DNA of 64,000 bases, from NCBI GenBank assembly GCA_050084985.1, contig JBITNC010000002.1, positions 12,958,001 to 13,022,000 of the forward strand, read 5' to 3'. This DNA is from Nageia nagi. Lineage: Eukaryota > Pinophyta. Made by a program: the position numbers and the translations under genes. Under the pieces are notes generated by a model. The model did no database searches. It saw nothing but the letters and a program-made list of their open reading frames with translations, and had not been told where the DNA came from. This document shows positions 23,691 through 34,809 of the stretch, in pieces; the stretch's first letter is position 1, and each line of letters starts with the position of its first letter.

Positions 23691-24850
23691 TAATTTAAAG
23701 GCTACAAAAAGGAATAAATGAGAAATTGTGAAAAGTTTACGATTACTACAACCAATTTCTATTCCAAAAAATATGAGGAGGACATGTCCATAAACTTTAT
23801 TAAAGGTTTACCTAAATCTAAAGTGAAAATAATATTTTTTGTGATGGTGGGTAGACTTTTGAAATATGTATATTTTTATGTACAATAATATGTAATCATA
23901 GTTAGTAAAGTAGCTAAGGTATGTTTGAATCAAATTTTCAAATTATATGTGATAGAGATCTAATTTTAACTAATAATTTTTGAAAAGAAATTTTTTAATT
24001 AAGTGGCACTAAATTTAAAATGAGTTCAACATATGATCTACAAATAGATGGTCAAATAGAAGTAATGAATAAATGCTTGGGTACTTATTTGAGATTTTTT
24101 CCATAAGAGAAGTAATATCAATTTGTAAAATGGATTTCTCTAATGGAATGTTGGTACAACACTACATATCATCTATCTACCAAGATGTCCCTATTTGAGA
24201 TTTTTTATAGTTAAAAAACTCATTTAATGACCAATTATTTTTCTTATTCATTTAAGGTGAAAGGATTGAGTAATTTCTTACAACAAAGGTCCATGAATTA
24301 TTAAGGCTACTCAAAAATAATTTAAGCTAAGCATAAAATAGAATGAAATGGAAAAAATACCAAAATAGAATAGAAAGAATATTTGAGATAGGAGGTATGG
24401 TATTTTTAAGATTACATTCCTACAAACAAATAATCTCAAAAATAAGACTAAGAACAAATTGGCTCCAAGATTCTATGAACCTTACAAGGTTGTTCTCAAG
24501 ATTTGAGAAGTGGCATAACCATTACAATTACCGCCAAAATAAAAAGTATATCTAGTTTTTCATGGTTATCATATAAAATAGTTTCTTGTATAAAGATACA
24601 ATACTAGACATTGGTTGTTGAATTAGATGAATAAGGACAAGTGATACTGAAACCAAAAGTTGTGGTGCATATACGAGGGAGACACCTAAGATAATAGAAG
24701 ATGATTAAGTTTCTCATCAAGTGGAAAGACCTACTAGACTAGGATGCTACATGGGAGTCAAAATAGTTCCAATATAACCATAATGTCCACACTATGATTA
24801 TCAGTAGTATAGGATTAATATTATCAAGGTCGCCTTGAGCGTAGGGAGTA
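23691..24850 (+). pseudogene. Element A integrase core and chromodomain remnant
   Basis: The frame resumes after C with R-L-L-Q-P-I-S-I-P (about 23735) and broken pieces of the DDE core, where stops are dense. An open stretch at 24343-24555 matches the post-core domain: M-K-W-K-K-Y-Q-N-R-I-E-R-I-F-E-I-G-G-M-V, then L-R-L-H-S-Y-K-Q. Near 24700-24770 it reads I-K-F-L-I-K-W-K-D-L-L-D-stop-D-A-T-W-E-S-K. This is the chromodomain signature that chromoviruses use to direct insertion to marked chromatin. Weak GTAGGGAGTA at about 24840 may be the purine tract; no 3' LTR could be confirmed. Confidence 0.85.
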
Positions 24851-26990
24851 TTACTAATATTCATATATATAAGTGTGAAGTTGAAAGCCGTGAAATTTAA
24901 TCAAACATGTATCAGTCAATACTGAGTTATTTACGCCAGAAATTGTTATGTAATAATCAAGGTTAGTTTACCATCTATGCCAACTGCAATTTGCCTTGGC
25001 CAAAATCATTTGGCTTATCCATGGCATGCGTTCTGATCATTACGGACCCCGACATCCTTGAGAATATTGACCCTTCAGAATGTCCGATTATACATCTTGA
25101 AGGCCAATGAAAACGAGCCCACCCTCACCTGGATTGAGACCAGGTATCGAATCCCTGGATTTTTGTTTAAGCTACGAAATCCAATGTTCGACCTTCCGGT
25201 TCGAATGTTGTTGTCAAACGAAACAACCCCATGATGATGTTGTACGATTTGAATGTCGACCAACAAAAACCACAGAAGTGTTAACAAAGATAATATACTA
25301 CAACCTATGTAAACAAACCCTTGTAAACAATCTGAAGTCCATAAATACGTTAGAATGCTAATAGCGATGAAATCCGATCTGCAGCCTGTGCTCCCATAAA
25401 TGGGCTGTAAAAATAATTTTCAAATTTAAAATTTAACTGTTAATAAATTAAAAAAGTTTCATTATAAATCATCAATGACACTTCAGATAATGCAGATATT
25501 GGATGGAATCATTGGAATGCTAAGCCAGTGTACCCTTCTCTTGTCCTTGTGTGGATGGGGACCCGGGTGACGGTGTGTCGGTGATGACTAACGCAAAGGG
25601 GCGGGACATTCAATCCATTCTGAGCGGGACACTCAATGCATTCCAGGCAATCAATGGAAGAATATAGTAAATGAGCGGTCCATTCTCATAAGATGGAGTA
25701 GGCTTTTGTAATGTTATATGATTGAACTTCGATATGTGTGCTTTGAATTGTATTATTAATTATTTTTATTGATTATTTTTATCTTTCAATTAAGTTTGGA
25801 TGTATATATTTTAAATTAGTTGATATGTTAATGAAAGTCAAAATTAATTAGATTCAAGCATTTATTATCAATTTGTTTGTTGTAATAATTTTCAACTATT
25901 TCTGTACGTGATTTAATTAGAATCAACCATCCATAATAGCTTGTTGCAATAATTTTCAATCATTTTTGTATGCTGTCCAAAAATAACATATACCATTTAT
26001 GTATACTCTTTTATTTACTTACCAACTATCCTAATCCTCATTAAGATTCCACAATTTTAAAGTGTGATATTACTGTAAAAATAATTTTTTAATATATATT
26101 AAAAAATTTCATTAAAAAAATGAAAAGGAGATTAAAAATTTAACGTCAAATTTAATGAGTTGTTTGTTCACGACAAATTTGGATGTTTTGAGTTCTTCAG
26201 TAGCATTAAATGGGTTTTACTTATGAAATAATTATAATGACCTGCTTGAAAGATCTGTGAAATTATTTTCCTCCTTCATATCAACGAAATATTCGTTGAA
26301 TTTTTATGTTACTGCATAATGGTCAACTCAAAAAAGCTATTTTGTGTATTAGATATCTTCCCATTAAATAACTGGACCTTCCTTTCAGCTTCTCGGATGA
26401 TTATTCTGAAACGTCTACAGACGAGTTTGATCTTTTTTTTGTATCTGGGAAAGATCTAGACAGATCTTTTACTGTTATTGAGTACATAGAATTATAAATG
26501 GGAATGTTGTTCTATTCTTTGCAGAAATTTCCCTTGTACTTAGCACAGATGTAATTTAAGAATATCATACAGTTTTATAAAGTTAAAGAACAGTTATAAA
26601 GTATTTGAAAATATCACCAGAATTTAGAAATACTTTTTCACAAACCGACAGCCATGACGGGAAAAAACAATAAAAGCAGAAATGAAATTTGCAGACATAT
26701 ATTTTAGATATTATTTATTGCATTGAGAAAATATAAAGATTATTTAAATTTAGTAAACCTTAAAAATTATAATAAGACGAAAGCTTACAATACATACTCC
26801 ATCTTATCCATCTTTTATTGAACTGTTTTACACTGTCAAATCATCTTTTTTTTCTTATTATAACTCATAAACAATTTATCTCCAACTAATTTACTCATCT
26901 CATATCTTTGAAGGAAACTAAATAAATGCTGTATTTGGTATGGCTGAAATAGTTTTCCTCGATGTTTTAAAAATCAATTGTTTCCATTTA
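24851..26990. other. Low-copy-looking interval with retained CpG
   Basis: Unlike its surroundings, 24.9-25.7 kb keeps many CG dinucleotides (for example GGACCCCGACATCC and CTTCCGGTTCGAATG) and shows no retroelement protein on either strand. The short frames at 25075-25287 and 25107-25361 overlap each other and are not recognisable. From 25.7 to 27 kb the DNA is plain AT-rich spacer. Part could be the 3' LTR of element A or a gene-flanking segment. Confidence 0.4.
25601..25646 (+). repeat. Two tandem 23-bp repeats
   Basis: Two adjacent copies of GCGGGACAYTCAATSCATTC-type sequence (25601-25623 and 25624-25646) differ at a few positions. They sit in the CpG-retaining block. Their function is unknown. 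Confidence 0.85.
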
Positions 26991-26994
26991 AGAG

Positions 26995-27076
26995 TCATGG
27001 ATCGGCTTAGACTCGGCTAGGACTCTGAAAGTTACAACTTCCCCGCATTAGAGCTCTGCCACTGAGCTAGCTTTCC
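26995..27076 (-). repeat. tRNA-derived sequence (SINE head or tRNA pseudogene)
   Basis: On the minus strand AGCTAGCTCAGTGGCAGAGC (27053-27072) is an excellent D-arm and A-box of a polymerase III promoter, with a GCTC/GAGC stem. No good anticodon arm or B-box follows at the expected distance, so it is not a working tRNA gene. A SINE head or a tRNA relic both fit. Confidence 0.45.
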
Positions 27077-27280
27077 TGTTGAAGATAATTTTGTGAGACC
27101 CAGAAAAATAACATCCATAAATTATAAAATTAAGGAACAGGTTAACATCATAGGCACTCTACCACTGTACTTCCAAGAATTCAATGCCTTTTCGCTTAGT
27201 TTGATTCTGTTTCATTCAATGTTAGAATCCACAAATAAGTTAAGAAAGTAAATTTTTATATTGCTTTCTGATGGTACCCA

Positions 27281-27360
27281 TATGGTACTGTACTACAGTT
27301 GAACCACAAGGAGGGGTACATATATGGTAGTGTAATAAAATTGAACCACAAGGAGGGTAG
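27281..27360 (+). repeat. Imperfect 42-bp tandem duplication
   Basis: TATGGTACTGTACTACAGTT at 27281 and TATGGTAGTGTAATAAAATT at 27323 both run into TGAACCACAAGGAGGG. The period is 42 bp. Confidence 0.85.
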
Positions 27361-27873
27361 TGAGATTAATAATCAACTTCCTACAATGAAAAATTCTCTA
27401 TTTCATCAATCCATTCTTCTTGAACATGCCAAGAGTTAAAATCCATCTATGTCAATTAAAAATGAAAATCATATTAGAATCCATAGATAAGTTAACATAA
27501 AGCCTGCAAACCTTTGGTGTTCTAGAGCCTCCTGAATATAAATATGGCATAGACTTTCTACAACTGAACCACCAACCCAGTTGTTAAGGTATTTGTATTC
27601 AAGTATGCTTTCACCTCCAAACCAAGTGCACTAGTATTGTCCATGTGGATTAACATCCAGAGAGCATCTTCCTAAAGCTCTTGCCATACTCAATGAAAAA
27701 AAGATAAATAAAAGATTCGAAAACAAATATCACACTGCTATGAAAAAGTAGAGTTTGAGGGTGAATCACAAATTACTTAAAGCTGTACCTTTTCCTCTTG
27801 CCACCATCATTGTTATCACCAAAGCCAAACGAGAAGACAGAGAGCACCTCCTATGCCCTACCTTCCATCCTAG

Positions 27874-27984
27874 TCAGATACAGTTAGCGAACATAGCCAG
27901 GCAGTGCTCTCTCTCTTCTCCTTCGGACTCCGGTGATTCCTTCAAAACATGTAGGAAATAATGTAAAGCACTACACCCTCTCAT
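27874..27984 (-). CDS. Weak candidate: 36-residue reading frame or broken first exon
   Basis: An ATG at 27984 opens a 36-residue frame that ends at a stop at 27874. The peptide is acidic in the middle (K-E-S-P-E-S-E-G-E-E-R-E-H) and matches no family I know. It deserves mention only because a plant-type TATA box (28016-28025, minus strand) lies about 32 bases upstream and local GC is higher than nearby. That spacing leaves almost no leader, so this ATG may not be the true start. An AAGGTAGGG donor-like site follows after the stop. It may be a decayed first exon or chance. Confidence 0.2.
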   Translation of the reverse strand: MRGCSALHYFLHVLKESPESEGEEREHCLAMFANCI

Positions 27985-28015
27985 TCGGCTTGGTGTATTG
28001 CAGCAAGAATCTCTC

Positions 28016-28025
28016 CTATATATAG
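28016..28025 (-). promoter_or_regulatory. Possible TATA box
   Basis: CTATATATAG, preceded by AAGG and followed by GAGAG on the minus strand, matches the plant TATA consensus in a locally GC-richer setting. Its gene is not established. Confidence 0.35.
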
Positions 28026-28029
28026 CCTT

Positions 28030-29700
28030 CCAGGAAACTCCCGTTCACGCATTCAAACAATGAAAATTCTGGAGGATAAGATAGCGGGAGACCGTTAAAC
28101 AAAATGTACTTGAAGAGTGATGATTGAAAAGTCCACGAACTCGAAGTCGAATTGGGTCCATGCGTACGAAATAGTGATCATAGCTTAGTGTAGTGTGTCC
28201 TCCATTTCTGCATTCTTCTCAAAGACATCATTATCGACTCATTGCCTCTAACCACACTTAGAACGTTGTTTTTTAATCTCATTCATTTGTGTTGGGCAAT
28301 CAAAATTGAATGCACCCAGGTTAGAGGAAGACCGTGACCAGGGATCAAATTTTTTGTCTCTGATTTCTCATCAACAATAAAATCTTCATTCTTATTAACA
28401 TATTACAAAAAATCAAAGATTATTTTTTTTTGTAAATTTATAAAATGTATCTCTAATTTGAAATGATAAATATCGTGAACATCGTATATATGAGAATGAG
28501 AGATTGCAATATATAACAATATCAAAAAACTAGTTTGTTCAAATACAAATAAGATGAAAACACTCTATCAAAGAATCATATTATTGTTATAGGAATGAAA
28601 ATATTGTTGTATGCTCCTATAATGACATTTATGGACTAAAAAACTACTAAACAATATCTTCACTACAAAGAGAATGAGGGTTGTGACTTAAATTCTTATT
28701 TTTTTAATAACTTTTATTTTTTAGGAATTTAAAAAATATATATATATGATGACAAGCTATAGACAATTCTCTACAAAATTTTTAAAAAAAAATGAAAATT
28801 TGATAATTTTAGGTCAAATTATGCATGTGAGACATGAGGAGTTTTGGAAACAACAATCATGACCAATGTAGAAATTTTAATAAAAAATATTCATGAAAAA
28901 TTTATAAAAAAATATCTAAGAGAAGCTTTATTAGGTTTTTTTTTTCAAAAGGATTTTAAAAAATACTTTGATTTAGGTCAAATTATGCTTTTCAGACATG
29001 TGCATGGTATGGTCCTGAAATAGTATATTTTAAAAAATGGTTTCTATTCATTCCTATAAAAATTTAATTTTTATTATCTGGGTATTAGGATAAATTACAT
29101 ATTTAAAAACTAGGATCTAAGTACTACATTTTCACCGTAGTGATTTTTTCCAAGATTCCATGTCTAAGTGCTTCAAATTTTGATATTAATTGCAATAAAA
29201 CTTGAAAATCAAGGAACACTTCCACTTTTTGGCCATAAAGTGGATTTGACTTCTTACACTGACCCTTATAATGGAAGGGAGAGAGGAGTCCATGATTGAG
29301 GATGAAAACCCTAAAGGGGAAGCACCTCTAGGTTCTTCAGTATCCACATGTCCATTGCCATTAATAGTGACTCAAGACAAGTTGATGAACCATGAATGAG
29401 CTCATATTACATAAATTAAATTAGTTGGTGAGAGTTGAGGTAGGTATTATAAATTGAAATGCTTAATGCTTAGTTTATTACTATGTTTATATTTTTTCAA
29501 TTTTGATTTATTTTTTTTTTAAGTAGAAGTATGATTTTAGAAGCAACTTCATATGAAAAATTAAAAATTAATTGTACTTCAATGTTGAAAGGTGATTTTT
29601 ATTTTATTTTTTCAAATGAAAAAATAAAAATACTAATGCTCCTTCATTGAAGGGGAAAATGCCTTTTGAACGGAATTGAATGGTTCAAATTTAACCCCTG
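28030..29700. other. Spacer without recognised genes
   Basis: The DNA is AT-rich. The motif AGGTCAAATTATGC recurs at about 28812 and 28975 before GAGACATG/CAGACATG, suggesting an old duplication with a period of about 163 bp. No coding or RNA gene was supported. Confidence 0.5.
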
Positions 29701-29701
29701 A

Positions 29702-30150
29702 CCATAACTCTCTCATATGTTATAATTGGCCTATTAACTTTATATGCATATCTGATGGGTTTATAAATGTGTTTGTCTATTGGAGATGGTAGGAATGACT
29801 CGCTTTCCCCTACAAAATCACTAGACTATACGTGTATGCCTATGGCCATACATGAATAAACTCGTTGGGTTTATCTATGATCAACCTTATTAGGTTTATT
29901 CCAAAATATATATATGAAAAAAGAGCATAATTATCCCATACATTATAGTTGAACCGTTAACCTTACATACATACCCATCGAGTTTGTAAACATGTGTATT
30001 CACTAGAGATGGTGGGGTGGACCCGCTTTCTGATAGAAAATTGTTAGACTAAGAATTCATGCATGCCTACCTATGACCATGCATGCATAAACTCATTGGG
30101 TTTATCTATGATCAATCCCATCGAGTTTATTCCAAAAAAATATGAAAAAA
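29702..30150 (+). repeat. Tandem duplication with a period of about 222 bp
   Basis: Two diverged copies (29702-29923 and 29924-30150) share blocks such as AGAGATGGTRGGRWKGAC, AAACTCRTTGGGTTTATCTA and GAGTTTATTCC-like ends. The unit is unrelated to the LTRs here. It is not a known protein-coding unit. Confidence 0.8.
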
Positions 30151-30168
30151 AATCTAAATATCAAATAT

Positions 30169-30236
30169 GGACTTGCCAAGATTTGAACTCAAGCTACTAG
30201 GTTCAAAATTAAATATCTTAACCACTATGGCAAGGA
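30169..30236 (-). repeat. tRNA-like sequence, closest to tRNA-Gln (TTG position), degenerate
   Basis: The minus strand shows an A-box-like CCATAGTGGTTAAGA, an anticodon-loop-like TTTTGAA flanked by CCTAG, and a B-box-like GAGTTCAAATC. The ends CTTGCC and GGCAAG can pair. The layout aligns by eye to tRNA-Gln. The anticodon stem is broken and the T-stem is weak, so it is probably a pseudogene or SINE head. It sits directly after the 222-bp duplication. Confidence 0.45.
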
Positions 30237-30239
30237 ATT

Positions 30240-33200
30240 AATGATGAAATGTATTGTTAAGATTTAGTTTTGTATACCATAAGATTATATTCAGGTTAGT
30301 TTGGAATATATAAACCCAATAGGTTCTTACATGCATGCCTAGGATGGGAGATGTCAAAAAAGGAGACCAATAAGAGGCTAGCTAGAAAAGGGCTTCCTAA
30401 AACCCATCAATTTTATCTCAAGCGATCAACAAGTCAATTACAACATATGGGATATTATGTGTTTCTGATGCTAGATATATGGCTTTTAGTTTATCTTAGA
30501 ATATATTTTTCAATTAAAAAATTTAAAGTTAAAATTATTTGTCATATAGAAATGGTAAAATAATTTTTTTAAAAATTATAAAAGAAAAAATATATGAAAA
30601 AAATTAAAATAATCATTAGACTATCAAAAATAGGTGAAAGAATAACAATTGTCATAATATCAAGAGCAAGAATAACATGCAATAAAATAGTAGAAAAAAT
30701 ATGTTAAAATAGTTACATAGGAAAAATAGCAAATGAAACATTTTGAGATGATATGGAATGAATAGTATCATTTGGCTCCATTAATATGCATAAATGGTCT
30801 TTATGTAGACTTGATTTTTTAGACAATTACATTAAATTATGGTTTTTGATCCTTTTCAATTGGATTTGAGGACTCATAACCCATAATACAAATTTTATTG
30901 GTCCTTCAAATGATTCTACATAATATAATAATTTCAACGTATTTTGAATATGGTCACTAAGTTATGCATGTCAAAAGTTGCTGTATTTGATAAGTAAGGA
31001 TCATTGTCCAGTTAGAGAAGGTTTTCCTAGATTACTCATCCTCCCTTGAGAAGAAATAGTCTCAATTATCATGATAGAGGATGGGGAATATATGAAGGTA
31101 TCCTCTAAAAAGTTGAATCTTTTCTTATAATCCTTTATGGCTTGGTAGCAAGTTTAATTTTTTTGATTAATTATCTCATTAAGATTTTTTTATGGCATAT
31201 TAGTTACTAGGTCGATCTAATTAGGCTCTTTGATTGTACAATGATATGTCTTACTCAATGATGAAGTTGGACCATTTTAGGTGTCACCTTGTTGCATGGA
31301 ATGCTTCAAAATTAATATCCACTATCGTATCAACAAAAAGGAAAAAATCTTATCACTATTTCTTTACTATTTTCAATTACACACTAATAATACCAGGTAT
31401 AATTTTATCTTTATTTTTATGAGCTAGTGTGACTGCAACATCCAATGTCTTGGGGGAGAAAGTTGATGTGGCCAAGGCAATGAGATATTCATTTGCAATT
31501 TAATGATGATTGTTGACTAAGATGTGGTAATTTGTATACACACTTGTGTATCAAAGTCATATAGCTATAATTTTGTTGATACAATTTCCATTACTAGAAA
31601 TTAATCTTCGAACAAGATCAACTCCTTTCTTGATCAGACTAAGCAAATAGAAATTACAAAAGCAAGATGTAGAAAATAAACTTGGTCAACTAAATCTAAT
31701 CTAACTACTACACTAGTGAGTGCAAATAAAAAAATCCAAATAAATATTTGGACCAGCACAAACACCCATTAAAAAAAAATTCAAGCTGCTCAAATAATTT
31801 AATTTTATAGCCACAAAATTAAGCATGACACTCCAAGTAATAACAAAGTACAAGTGCTTTATAGATACAAATTAGCTACTAATTATCCTTCACAACCCAC
31901 AAAGTACAAATAAACATATCACATAACCATTTAAGAATAGTGAAAAATATATCATAGCTAAGAGATCAAGAAGAAAATAATATTATATTAACATTTGGAA
32001 TAAGTACAAAATAAGGGCAATATCTATTATATCCAGCCCCTTCTTTATTCACATAAGCAATACTTATAGTTTTTCTCCTATAGAATACCTCCTAACTAAC
32101 ATTTAACAAAATCTAAAATATAAAAATATCTATAACTAATTATGTATCAGATTTGATTTGATATGATTTATAACTTAGATCCAAATCTTTAAGTATCTGG
32201 AATAATCTCTTGTGCATTTTAATGCCTTCAATGCATTCAAAACTTGAAACCTAGATTTGGTAGTTGAAATTGCCTTCTTGGAAAGGAAATGTAATTTGTC
32301 AAGGTTTTGGTACTTTTTATAGGTACTCATATTTTGTTGGAATAGTCAAAATCAAATACTGAACAAAAGAATTATTCCTATGAACTACTACACTTCTTCT
32401 TAAACATAAATAGCCAAAACCTAGATCTTCAAAATTGAAACATATAAGGTGATTGATATGACTAAAATTCTCCTTGATTTATGTTTAAATCACCTTCAAC
32501 AAGGGTAGAACTGATGAAAATACCTTGAAAAAATTTTCCATTGTTCCAACAAAAATTGGCCTTTTCTGCATTGTTGGATCTTTACCAAAATCAAATGCTC
32601 TACAAAACATGAGAAAATGGTTAAGTATGGTACTGAAATGATTTTTCCACCACTCCAACCATGTTCATTCCCCAAAAAACTATTGCACCTCCACCAAAAC
32701 TAAACACTATGAAGAATGCTTGAAAATTAACTAAGTATTAGCACTAACTGATTCTACTACCATTTTGGTAGATTATGTGCACACCAAAATTGCCAAAATT
32801 CTATCAAAATTGAACATCATGGAAAATGCTTAAAATTGACTAAGTATATGCATTTCATTAATAGTAAAGGATGCAAAAAGAATATAGCCATACAAACATT
32901 CTTATATCTAAAACAAATATGTATGGATATATATTCTAGTGATTTGCTAGAGTATTTGTGCCACCAAGTCTTGATTTTAGGGTCAAAATTATAACTCTAT
33001 GCAAAACTACTATCTAACTATACAAAATTTATCCATTTGGCTTATATCTTACTTGTGTATTTAGAAAAATATCTAATGTTGTGTCCCATTTAGCATTATG
33101 CATAATGAACGATGGTGAATAAAAAAATTCAAATGTGATGAATTGGATTGGAGTCATGGCGAAAATATATGAAAATCACATATAGTAAGTGGCAAATAAA

Positions 33201-33390
33201 TAATTTAAAAAACAAATTGTAAAGTATTGATGATATTATATTGATATTTAGTTTATTATGGGTGTCTAAATATAACTAAATACTACCATCTAATAATATC
33301 ATAAATTGTAAATAATTAAAAGTCATTATAATTAAGTATTTATGATATGAGTGTCTTCAAAAATCATATAGTGATTGTCTAACATTTATA
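30240..33390. other. Long AT-rich interval without recognised genes
   Basis: Open frames at 30351-30563 and 31234-31422 match nothing I recognise. From 32.5 to 32.85 kb phrases such as CCAAAATTGCCAAAATTCT and GAAAATGCTTGAAAAT-like blocks recur loosely, which suggests old local duplication. No transposon protein, tRNA or rRNA was seen. Confidence 0.45.
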
Positions 33391-33396
33391 TAAAAC

Positions 33397-33671
33397 TCAT
33401 AAGTTTTTTTATAGGTATCCAATCAATCTAAATGATATACCATTTAAAATTTCTCAAAATACTTTTAAAATGAGTTATAACAAGTCCCCTTTTAAGCAAG
33501 TAATGAGTTGTCTAAGGCAAAAAATGTAGATGATTGTCTATATTTTTTACCTTTGACAACTCATTACTTTCGTAAAAGGGATCATATGACCACTCATTTT
33601 AAAAATATTTTTAGAATCTATCTAATAGTATATCATTTAAATCAATTAGAGACTTGTAAAAAATTATAAGC
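33397..33671. repeat. Foldback (long inverted repeat) 1
   Basis: The arms 33397-33530 and 33534-33671 are imperfect reverse complements with almost no spacer. Landmarks are AATGAGTTGTCTAAGGCAAA in the left arm against TTTGACAACTCATTAC in the right, and AAATGATATACCATTTAAA against a TATATCATTTAAAT block. There is no coding capacity. It could form a hairpin transcript or be a MITE-like foldback. Confidence 0.85.
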
Positions 33672-33700
33672 TTTAAAAATTGATAAAAATAAATCAATCA

Positions 33701-34030
33701 TGTTCTAAAACCCATAACATTTTTTATTGATCTCTAATCAATTTAAATGATATACGATTGGATAGATCTCAAAAATATATTTAAAATGAGTGGTCACATG
33801 ACCTCTTTTGAGCAAGGAATGAGTCATCAAAGATAAAAAATGTAGATGGTCATATATAGTATTATTTGCATTTTTGTGTAGATGATCATCTGCATTTTTG
33901 CCTTTGATGACTCATTCCTTTCTCAAAATGGGTCATGTGACACTCATTTTAAAGGTTTTTTTGATATCTATACAATGGTATATTAGTTATATCAATTGGA
34001 GACCTCTAAAAAATGTTATGGGCTACAGAA
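33701..34030. repeat. Foldback (long inverted repeat) 2, related to foldback 1
   Basis: The arms 33701-33860 and about 33870-34030 are imperfect reverse complements. CCCATAACATTTTTTA at the left end matches TAAAAAATGTTATGGG at the right end. GAATGAGTCATCAAAG in the left arm matches CTTTGATGACTCATTC in the right. The arms resemble those of foldback 1, so the pair arose by duplication or as two insertions of one family. Confidence 0.85.
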
Positions 34031-34031
34031 A

Positions 34032-34392
34032 GTGATGAGCATATCTAATCTTAAGGTGAAGAGCATTTGGAATCTTAAGGTGATGAGCATCTGCAATCCT
34101 TATATGATAAGTGTCTAAAACCCTTAGGTGATGATTTTTTTCATACCTTAGGTGATGAGCATATGTAATATCTAGGTGATGAGCATCTACAATCTTTAGG
34201 TGATAAGTGTCTACAATCTTTAGGTGATGACCATCTATAATCTTTAGGTGATGATTGCCTATAATCTTTAGGTGATGATCATCTACAATATTTAGGTGAT
34301 GAGCATTTCTAATCTTTAGGTGACAACCATCTACAATCTTTAGGTGACTAGCATCTACAATCTTTAGGTGATGAGCATTTGCAATTCCTTAG
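34032..34392 (+). repeat. 24-bp minisatellite, about 15 copies
   Basis: The unit is close to TGATGAGCATCTACAATC plus TTTAGG. It repeats head to tail with substitutions, and the last eight or nine copies are the most regular. The period of 24 is a whole number of codons, so one frame reads a repeated octapeptide (G-D-E-H-L-Q-S-L), but stops occur in several copies. The array begins right at the end of foldback 2. Confidence 0.92.
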
Positions 34393-34809
34393 AAATGTAA
34401 AATGATCATCAAATCAAAGCAATTTGATTACTCTAAGTTGAGAATTTGAAATATTTGTATATCCGGTTGAATCTCATAAACTTTATATATAGGGTATTAT
34501 TGGTGATTTCATTGGTAAATAGTAATTTTTTATATTTTTAAGGTAATTTTTGCAAAAATATAGGAGGCACAGGTGGCTAGTTGCAATTATCTTTATAAAA
34601 ACTTTATAAAATATTGGCGAGCTGACCCATAATTTTTTTTATTCTTGTAAAATTTGGGCTAAATGGTGCAACATTTGAGGTTTACATATTCAAAATATTT
34701 AAATATTAAAAAAATCCTATATTAGCTATTTGGTGAATATTCATCACTATGCATAATGATGGGCCCATTCCCTATTAGATGGTATACCTATATCTTGAAT
34801 TAGCATGGC

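Larger units (their letters stand above)
4925..24850 (+). mobile_element. Element A: old Ty3/gypsy (chromovirus-like) pol, split in three by insertions B and C
   Basis: Three plus-strand segments carry consecutive parts of one gypsy polyprotein: reverse transcriptase at 4925-5575, RNase H to integrase zinc-binding region at 12495-13415, and integrase core to chromodomain at 23691-24850. Removing B (5581-12489, with its TACAA duplication) joins the end of the reverse transcriptase to the stretch just before RNase H. Removing C joins the C-x-V-Y-Q end of the zinc-binding domain to the R-L-L-Q-P-I-S-I-P start of the core. Gag, protease and LTRs were not found. The chromodomain-like end points to the chromovirus branch. 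Confidence 0.85.

Noticed and set aside
25130-25180. tRNA gene on the minus strand suggested by a CCAGG-GATTCGATA-CCTGG T-arm-like stem
   Set aside because: No D-arm, anticodon arm or acceptor pairing could be found around it, and the loop has 9 instead of 7 bases.
34032-34392. CRISPR-like array
   Set aside because: The units are head to tail with no unique spacers, and the setting is a plant nuclear repeat region; it is a minisatellite.
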